64,000 nucleotides of DNA from Halostella limicola (GTDB lineage Archaea > Halobacteriota > Halobacteria > Halobacteriales > Natronoarchaeaceae). The DNA lies in NCBI RefSeq assembly GCF_003675875.1, contig NZ_RCDI01000002.1, forward strand, positions 560,786 to 624,785, in the 5' to 3' direction. Position numbers and translations under genes: made by a program. The first letter of the stretch is position 1. Every line of letters begins with the position of its first letter. The notes below the pieces were generated by a model. The model made no database searches and was not told where the DNA came from. It saw only the letters and a program-made list of their open reading frames with translations. Positions 59,768 through 64,000 of the stretch are shown piece by piece.

Positions 59768-60412
59768 TCAATCTAACACGTCGGTGAGTCCGCGGTCCGA
59801 TCCCGGCGATCCGCCGGTCCGTAGCCGGTATATCCCCGCCGTGACGGTCGCGGCGAGGACGAAGCCGCCGATAGACTGTGCCCAGGTGTGAGCGTCCAGG
59901 TAGATGCGGTTAGGGACCATCACGACCGGAACGACGAGCAGCGGCCAATACGACCGGTCGACGAGCGTCAGGAACAGCGTCGGCGCGAGCGCGATGAGGA
60001 CGTGTCCCGAGACGTTCCAGAACGGCGAGAGAGCGACGTACGGCACAGCCACGACGGCGACGACCGTCATCAACCCCGGGACGAGTTCCCCCCAGTCGAA
60101 GCGGCGCCACGCTCCCCACGTCGCGGCGGCGGCGATGAACAGGCCGCTCGCGACCAGCGCGTCCATCACCCAGGCGTTCCCCATCGTGGACCGGATCACG
60201 GCCGCCCCGGTGACGGCGAAGTACGTCACCGTCGGGACGAGCGCCAGCAGTCCCGCGCCGAGGAAGGCCACCACGCGCCGTCGGAGTGACGACCGGTCGT
60301 CGCTCCGCCGCGCCCACTCGTAGCGGATCAGCAACAGGACGCTACCGCCGACCACAGTGATCGGGTGGAAGACGTACGGGTAGTACGTCATCGCCTGCGA
60401 GAGCAGACTCAT
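59768..60412 (-). CDS. PAP2-like membrane phosphatase
   Basis: This 214-residue protein has six predicted membrane spans. It contains degenerate PAP2 motifs: 'WNVSGHVLIALAP' for the second motif (P-S-G-H) and 'NRIYLDAHTWAQS' for the third (S-R-x5-H-x3-D), with Arg and His present and the final Asp changed to Gln. The fold suggests dephosphorylation of a lipid phosphate such as an isoprenoid pyrophosphate, but the altered acidic residue makes activity uncertain. ATG 60412 gives an N-terminus just before the first span; a longer in-frame start is rejected as polar and unstructured. Confidence 0.75.
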   Translation of the reverse strand: MSLLSQAMTYYPYVFHPITVVGGSVLLLIRYEWARRSDDRSSLRRRVVAFLGAGLLALVPTVTYFAVTGAAVIRSTMGNAWVMDALVASGLFIAAAATWGAWRRFDWGELVPGLMTVVAVVAVPYVALSPFWNVSGHVLIALAPTLFLTLVDRSYWPLLVVPVVMVPNRIYLDAHTWAQSIGGFVLAATVTAGIYRLRTGGSPGSDRGLTDVLD

Positions 60413-60522
60413 CACCGACACGTACGGTCGCGGTCGGGAAAACTCCCCCGCCGAGTCGCCGTATTTACCGCATACGAACCACGAAGACGGCGATTTATCC
60501 GTTCCGGTGCCGTAGTGCGACC

Positions 60523-61110
60523 GTGGCTTCGCTCGACGCACTCACGCGCAGCGAACCGGTGAACGCCGCTCTCTCGTGGCTGTTCGCGAGCGTCGTCGTG
60601 CTCGCGGCCGTCGAGAGCGTCTTCACGGCCGCATACCTCTGGGCCGGATTCGCGTTCCTCGTCGCGGCCGTGACCGCGGTGCCTCCCCTGCTGTCCGGCG
60701 ACTGGACGATGGTGGTCCCCTGGCCGCTACCGCTGGTCGCGGCCGCCGCCGCCGCCGCCCGGGCCGTCGGACTGTACCCCGAGATAGCCGGCTACGTCGC
60801 CGTCGCGGCGCTGGCTCTCGTCGCAGTGGTCGAACTCGACGCCTTCACGTCGGTGGAGATGAGCCGCCGGTTCGCCGTCGCCTTCGCCGCCATGACGACG
60901 CTCGCGGTGCAGGCGCTCTGGACCGTCGCGCAGTTCGCCTCGGACGTGTGGCTCGGCACCGACTTCCTCACCACGCAGCGCGAACTTCAGGTCGATATCG
61001 TCGCGGTCACCGTCGTCGCGGTCGTCATGGGCGCGGCGTTCCAGTGGTACTTCGCGCGGTTCGAACACGCGGGATCGCACGAGCACCCGACCGTCACTCG
61101 CTCACCATGA
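60523..61110 (+). CDS. multi-span membrane protein
   Basis: This 195-residue hypothetical membrane protein has about five to six predicted spans and short loops ('AALSWLFASVVVLAAVESVF', 'VAALALVAVVELDAFTS', 'VDIVAVTVVAVVMGAAFQWYF'). The start is GTG 60523, with a 'GATTTATCC' TATA-like box at 60491-60497, 29 bases upstream. Its last bases overlap the next gene as ATGA, so the two membrane proteins are co-translated and probably form a complex. No functional motif recognised. Confidence 0.8.
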   Translation: MASLDALTRSEPVNAALSWLFASVVVLAAVESVFTAAYLWAGFAFLVAAVTAVPPLLSGDWTMVVPWPLPLVAAAAAAARAVGLYPEIAGYVAVAALALVAVVELDAFTSVEMSRRFAVAFAAMTTLAVQALWTVAQFASDVWLGTDFLTTQRELQVDIVAVTVVAVVMGAAFQWYFARFEHAGSHEHPTVTRSP

Positions 61111-61754
61111 CCCTCGGCGAAGCTCTCGGACTCTCAGACGACCGTGAACGCCTACTCGCGCGGGCACTGCAGGCCGTCCTCGCGGGACTGGTCGTCTACG
61201 GCCTGGCGACGCTCCGACTCGGGCTGGCGGCCAACGCCGGGATCGCGTTGGCCGTGACGCTCTTGCCCGCGCTCCTGCGGCGGGAGTACGGTTACTCGAT
61301 GGACGCCGGACTTGTCCTCTGGATCGTGCTCGCCGTCCTCCTCCACGTCGTCGGATCGCTCGGCCCCTATCGGTGGTTCTCGTGGTACGACGAGATCACT
61401 CACACCGTGTCGGCGGCGTTCGTCGCGGGCGTCGGGTACGCGCTGCTCCGGACGTTCGAGATCCACTCCGAGGAGGTCGACGTACCCTCGGAGTTTCGCG
61501 CGGTCTTCGTCGTCGTCTTCGTGCTCGCGTTCGGCGTCGTCTGGGAGGTGTTCGAGTTCGGTGCCGTCCTGGTGTCTCGCCTCCTCGGCGTCAGGTCCCC
61601 CGTACGCATCTTCGGGATCGACGACATCGTCACCGACATGGTGTTCAACGCGTTCGGCGCGGCGGTCGTGGCGGCATGGGGGACGGGCTACTTCGACGGC
61701 GTCGTCGGCTTTCTCATACGCAGAACCGGATCGGCGAACGAGGAGGGCGGGTGA
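61107..61754 (+). CDS. multi-span membrane protein, DUF2238/YjdF-like
   Basis: This 215-residue protein has about seven spans. The segment 'WYDEITHTVSAAFVAGVGYAL' (D-E-x-T-H near a membrane edge) and 'VVWEVFEFGAVL' resemble the acid-rich motifs of the DUF2238/YjdF family of bacterial membrane proteins, whose function is unknown. Start ATG 61107 overlaps the stop of the preceding gene. Located in the accessory membrane cluster with the PAP2-like and HMA-like genes. Confidence 0.75.
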   Translation: MTLGEALGLSDDRERLLARALQAVLAGLVVYGLATLRLGLAANAGIALAVTLLPALLRREYGYSMDAGLVLWIVLAVLLHVVGSLGPYRWFSWYDEITHTVSAAFVAGVGYALLRTFEIHSEEVDVPSEFRAVFVVVFVLAFGVVWEVFEFGAVLVSRLLGVRSPVRIFGIDDIVTDMVFNAFGAAVVAAWGTGYFDGVVGFLIRRTGSANEEGG

Positions 61755-61760
61755 GCGCGG

Positions 61761-61973
61761 TTACTCGACCTCGTAGCCCAGCTCCTCGACGGTGATCTCG
61801 ATCCGCTCCTCCGACTGGATGTCGTGGTCGAACTCGATCTCGGCCGCGCCGGTCTCCGCGTCGATCTCCGTCCCCATCACCCCCTCCAGTTCCGAGAGTT
61901 CGCTCTCGATAGCCTGTACGTCGTCCGACGATTCGATCTCTCGCACGGTGAACTCCGCGTTGCTAACTGCCAT
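61761..61973 (-). CDS. HMA-fold protein lacking the metal-binding CxxC
   Basis: This 70-residue protein matches the heavy-metal-associated fold (beta-alpha-beta-beta-alpha-beta): 'FTVREIESSDDVQAIESELSELEGV', then 'VMGTEIDAETGAAEIEFDHD' and 'IEITVEELGYEVE'. The M-x-C-x-x-C loop is replaced by 'IESSDDV', so it cannot bind soft metals with Cys. It may be a protein-interaction or regulatory relic. ATG 61973 gives the domain start; a longer upstream start is rejected. Confidence 0.7.
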   Translation of the reverse strand: MAVSNAEFTVREIESSDDVQAIESELSELEGVMGTEIDAETGAAEIEFDHDIQSEERIEITVEELGYEVE

Positions 61974-61984
61974 AGTGTCCCGGT

Positions 61985-62887
61985 TCACAGTACGTCGGGG
62001 AGACGGGTTACTCTAGCCCTCCGGGTGGCGTCAGGGCGGTCGCTACTCGGCGGGGGCGTCCGCAGGCCGAACTCGGTCTCCAGCACGTCGTGCCACTCCT
62101 CGGGGTCGACCGAGCGCTCCCGCTTTCCGCCGTCGGCGTACACGGTCAGCGTCTCCGTCGACAGCCGTTTGTGTCCGCGCTCGGTCGCGATCGTGACGAC
62201 CGGGTCGCCGGTGAAGGGGGACTCGGGCGCGGTCGCAAGGAAGTCGCAGGTCGCCGCGAAGTACGAGCGGTCCCGCGGCACGTCGCTGAAGACGTAGCGG
62301 TCGCTCCAGCCGTCGGCACCGTCGCTTTGGTCGCTCTCGTCGTCGCCGTCCGCCTCGCCGTCCTCGCCGGGCGTTCGGTACTGCGACACGTACGCCGCGT
62401 CGGGGCGGTCGGACTCGACGACGCGCCACTCGACGCCGGCGGCGTCCTTCCTGACCGTGCCGTCGAGCGGCGTCGCCCGTCGCATCGTGGGCGTCCCCAT
62501 TCCCACGTCGACGACGTATCGCCGGTCGAACTCGACGACGTGGGTGAGGTGGTTCGCGGGCGGGCGCGCGGTGCCGTCGTTCACGACGCGGGCGGCGACC
62601 CGGTCCGGGTCGAAACCGAGGTGGCGAAGCAGTCGCCCGAACAGGCCGTTGAGTTCGTAGCAGAAGCCGCCGCGGCGTCGCTCCACGATCTTCTCGTAGA
62701 GGCGGGCAGGGTCGAGGCTCACGTCCTCGCCGTCGCGGGGACCGAAGGGGTCGCCCGTGATCGACAGCGTCTCGAACGGGACGCTGGTGACGTGGGCGCG
62801 CTGGAGGCGTTCGAGCGTCTCGCGGTCCGCGGCGTCGACCGCTGCGGCGTCGAGGCCGATCCGGTCGAGGTAGCGGTCGGGGTCCAT
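61985..62887 (-). CDS. arylamine N-acetyltransferase
   Basis: This 300-residue NAT-family enzyme has the catalytic triad: Cys in 'RRGGFCYELNGLFG', His in 'NHLTHVVEFDRRYVV' and Asp in 'VVDVGMG'. 'TSVPFETLSI' near the N-terminus is also typical. It moves acetyl (or another acyl) groups from CoA to arylamines or hydroxylamines; in other lineages homologs serve ring-forming steps of secondary metabolism. The ATG at 62887 shares one base with the stop of the flavin-reductase gene, so the two are coupled. The family is of bacterial type and uncommon in archaea. Confidence 0.9.
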   Translation of the reverse strand: MDPDRYLDRIGLDAAAVDAADRETLERLQRAHVTSVPFETLSITGDPFGPRDGEDVSLDPARLYEKIVERRRGGFCYELNGLFGRLLRHLGFDPDRVAARVVNDGTARPPANHLTHVVEFDRRYVVDVGMGTPTMRRATPLDGTVRKDAAGVEWRVVESDRPDAAYVSQYRTPGEDGEADGDDESDQSDGADGWSDRYVFSDVPRDRSYFAATCDFLATAPESPFTGDPVVTIATERGHKRLSTETLTVYADGGKRERSVDPEEWHDVLETEFGLRTPPPSSDRPDATRRARVTRLPDVL

Positions 62888-63468
62888 CAGTCCACGCTCG
62901 CCGGTTCGGGCGCGGGCGCGGCGGCCTCGGGGTAGCCCTCGACGCCGGCGTAGCGGACCAGCGCCTCGCCCAGTTCGCGCACCCGACGCTCGATGTCGCC
63001 GTCCCGAATCCCGTCCGCGCCGACCGTCGTCCCCGAGTTCGGGACGGCGACCTCGCAGGGAAGGGGCCACGCATCGAGCGTCAGCGCGACCTCCCGCAGG
63101 TGTTCGAGGGTCGACCCCGGGAAGCCCCCACCGGCGACCGCCAGCCCGGCGACGGCCGTCCCGTCGAAGTCGTCGCGCTTGCAGTAGTCGAGGGCGTTTT
63201 TCAGCGCCCCCGAATACGAGCCGTGGTACACCGGGGTCCCGAGGAGGACGGCGTCGGCCTCCCGCACGCGGCGGCGGAGGTCGACGGCGTCGCTCGCGTC
63301 CCGTCCCTCCCAGCCGTACGGTAGGAGTTCGTAGTCGCGCAGGTCGATCAGGTCCGTCATCGCGCCCGCCGCCGCCGCGGCGTCGAGCGCTGTCTCCAGC
63401 ACGGCCCGCGTCTTGCTGTCGTCGTTCAGGCTCCCGCACACCGCCGCGACGCGTGGACTTCCGTTCAT
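62887..63468 (-). CDS. NAD(P)H-dependent FMN reductase / flavodoxin-like fold
   Basis: This 193-residue flavodoxin-fold reductase has the FMN phosphate loop 'AVCGSLNDDSKTRAVL', 'DLRDYELLPYG', and 'LLGTPVYHGSYSGALKNALDYC', the isoalloxazine-binding part of NADPH-dependent FMN reductases (SsuE/ChrR group). It supplies reduced flavin or reduces quinones or metals. ATG 63468 begins 'MNGSPRVAAVCGS', just ahead of the loop. It is translationally coupled to the arylamine acetyltransferase, hinting at a shared detoxification or biosynthetic role. Confidence 0.88.
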   Translation of the reverse strand: MNGSPRVAAVCGSLNDDSKTRAVLETALDAAAAAGAMTDLIDLRDYELLPYGWEGRDASDAVDLRRRVREADAVLLGTPVYHGSYSGALKNALDYCKRDDFDGTAVAGLAVAGGGFPGSTLEHLREVALTLDAWPLPCEVAVPNSGTTVGADGIRDGDIERRVRELGEALVRYAGVEGYPEAAAPAPEPASVD

Positions 63469-63581
63469 CGTTACTCGCAACTACCCGGGAAGCCCACTAA
63501 AGCGCTCCCTGAAGCGAATTTTTGGCGAGAGAGTGACACGTTCGGAGAGGCGGGCGACGGCACGCCTCCCTCTCCCAGATC

Positions 63582-63980
63582 TCACCCCTCCGCGCGCCCG
63601 GGGAGCACCACGGGGACCGGCGAGTTCAGGATCACCTGCTGGCTGACGCTCCCGAACAGCGCCTTGCCCGTCGGCGACCGCTTCCGGCCGCCCACGCAGA
63701 TGGCGTCGGCGTCGACGCGGGACGCCTCCTCGACGACGCTCTCCGCGGGGTCGCCGCTTCCCTCCCCGACGGCGACCTCGACCCCCCGCTCCTCCAGCAC
63801 GTCCCGCGCCCGGCGCACGCCCTCGATCTGCGTCGCCGACGCGCCGGACGGGTTGTCGGTGAACGAGTGGTACACGGTCGCCTTGACGGCGTCGGGCGCT
63901 TCGGGAAGACCCGCGACCGTCTCGGCCTGTCGTCGCGCCTGGTCGCCGTCCGTGTCCACGGCCAGCAGTACGTGGTACAT
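63582..63980 (-). CDS. universal stress protein A-domain protein
   Basis: This 132-residue UspA domain begins 'YHVLLAVDTDGDQARRQAE' and ends with the ATP-binding 'VGGRKRSPTGKALFGSVSQQVI' followed by 'PVPVVLPG', matching G-x2-G-x9-G-S/T. It likely forms dimers that bind ATP. Haloarchaea have many such proteins, with poorly defined roles in stress. A slightly shorter start is possible. Confidence 0.93.
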   Translation of the reverse strand: MYHVLLAVDTDGDQARRQAETVAGLPEAPDAVKATVYHSFTDNPSGASATQIEGVRRARDVLEERGVEVAVGEGSGDPAESVVEEASRVDADAICVGGRKRSPTGKALFGSVSQQVILNSPVPVVLPGRAEG

Positions 63981-64000
63981 GCGTGACCGTTCGTCGAGGG

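Noticed and set aside
1-64000. CRISPR array, rRNA operon, intact insertion sequence or prophage
   Set aside because: I saw no regularly spaced repeats, no rRNA-like stretch, and no transposase, integrase or capsid-type protein in any reading frame.

Overview
The window is a chromosomal stretch from a haloarchaeon (class Halobacteria). The GC content is very high, the proteins are strongly acidic, and most starts have an archaeal TATA-like box about 25-30 bases upstream with little or no leader. The gene content also fits: 20S proteasome psmA-psmB, cdrL-cdrS-ftsZ2, an Orc1/Cdc6 protein, ribosomal L15e, Rio2, aIF2-beta with a TRAM domain, HalOD1 and bacterio-opsin-activator-type regulators, and several tiny zinc-finger proteins. 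I cannot assign a genus. I see no CRISPR array, rRNA, intact insertion sequence or conjugative module.

Layout. 0-2.4 kb: the start of an exported beta-helix (NosD-like) protein and a beta-lactamase-fold serine hydrolase. 2.4-6.8 kb: a replication/repair cassette on the minus strand, with an Orc1/Cdc6-like AAA+ protein followed by a tightly overlapped trio: a RadA/RecA-like protein with both nucleotide-binding motifs destroyed, a 101-residue helical protein, and a B-family DNA polymerase with eroded exonuclease and polymerase motifs. 6.8-19.2 kb: a short-chain dehydrogenase, hydantoinase/oxoprolinase hyuA-hyuB, DsbA-like and Hsp20 proteins, the proteasome operon, a divergent RNA ligase and PIN partner, and a glutaredoxin. 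19.3-24.7 kb: carbon metabolism with an aldehyde dehydrogenase, an acetolactate-synthase-like enzyme and a 2-oxoacid dehydrogenase E1 alpha/beta pair, interrupted by an 80-bp hairpin element. 24.8-41.6 kb: L15e, a quinol-type nitric oxide reductase and a two-domain multicopper oxidase separated by a decayed stretch, Rio2, a lipoate ligase, endonuclease IV, a glycosyltransferase, a MinD-like protein lacking both signature lysines, and tRNA thiolase NcsA.

41.7-44.1 kb is the cell-division locus ftsZ2-cdrS-cdrL with palindromic sites in its promoters, followed by tRNA-Tyr(GTA). About 240 bp beyond the tRNA lies a copy of its 3' end, a possible attachment-site scar. Next to it is a small accessory module (44.5-47.2 kb): a winged-helix/zinc-ribbon regulator, a small protein, a cupin and a Tat-exported protein, with an array of AGTGAA half-sites in front of the last three. 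47.3-64 kb holds an ABC exporter, a Bat-type regulator, a 2Fe-2S ferredoxin, a 1600-residue histidine kinase with about eleven PAS domains, an arylsulfotransferase-like protein, aIF2-beta, an acyl-CoA ligase, small membrane proteins, an arylamine N-acetyltransferase, an FMN reductase and a UspA protein.

The best candidate for an under-described system is the 2.4-6.8 kb cassette. Its logic (dead recombinase paralog, small helical protein, diverged polymerase) resembles the bacterial ImuA-ImuB-DnaE2 mutagenesis cassette. Its promoter region carries two copies of a tandem 19-bp motif that could be a dedicated control site. All functional statements come from reading motifs and context; no search was run.
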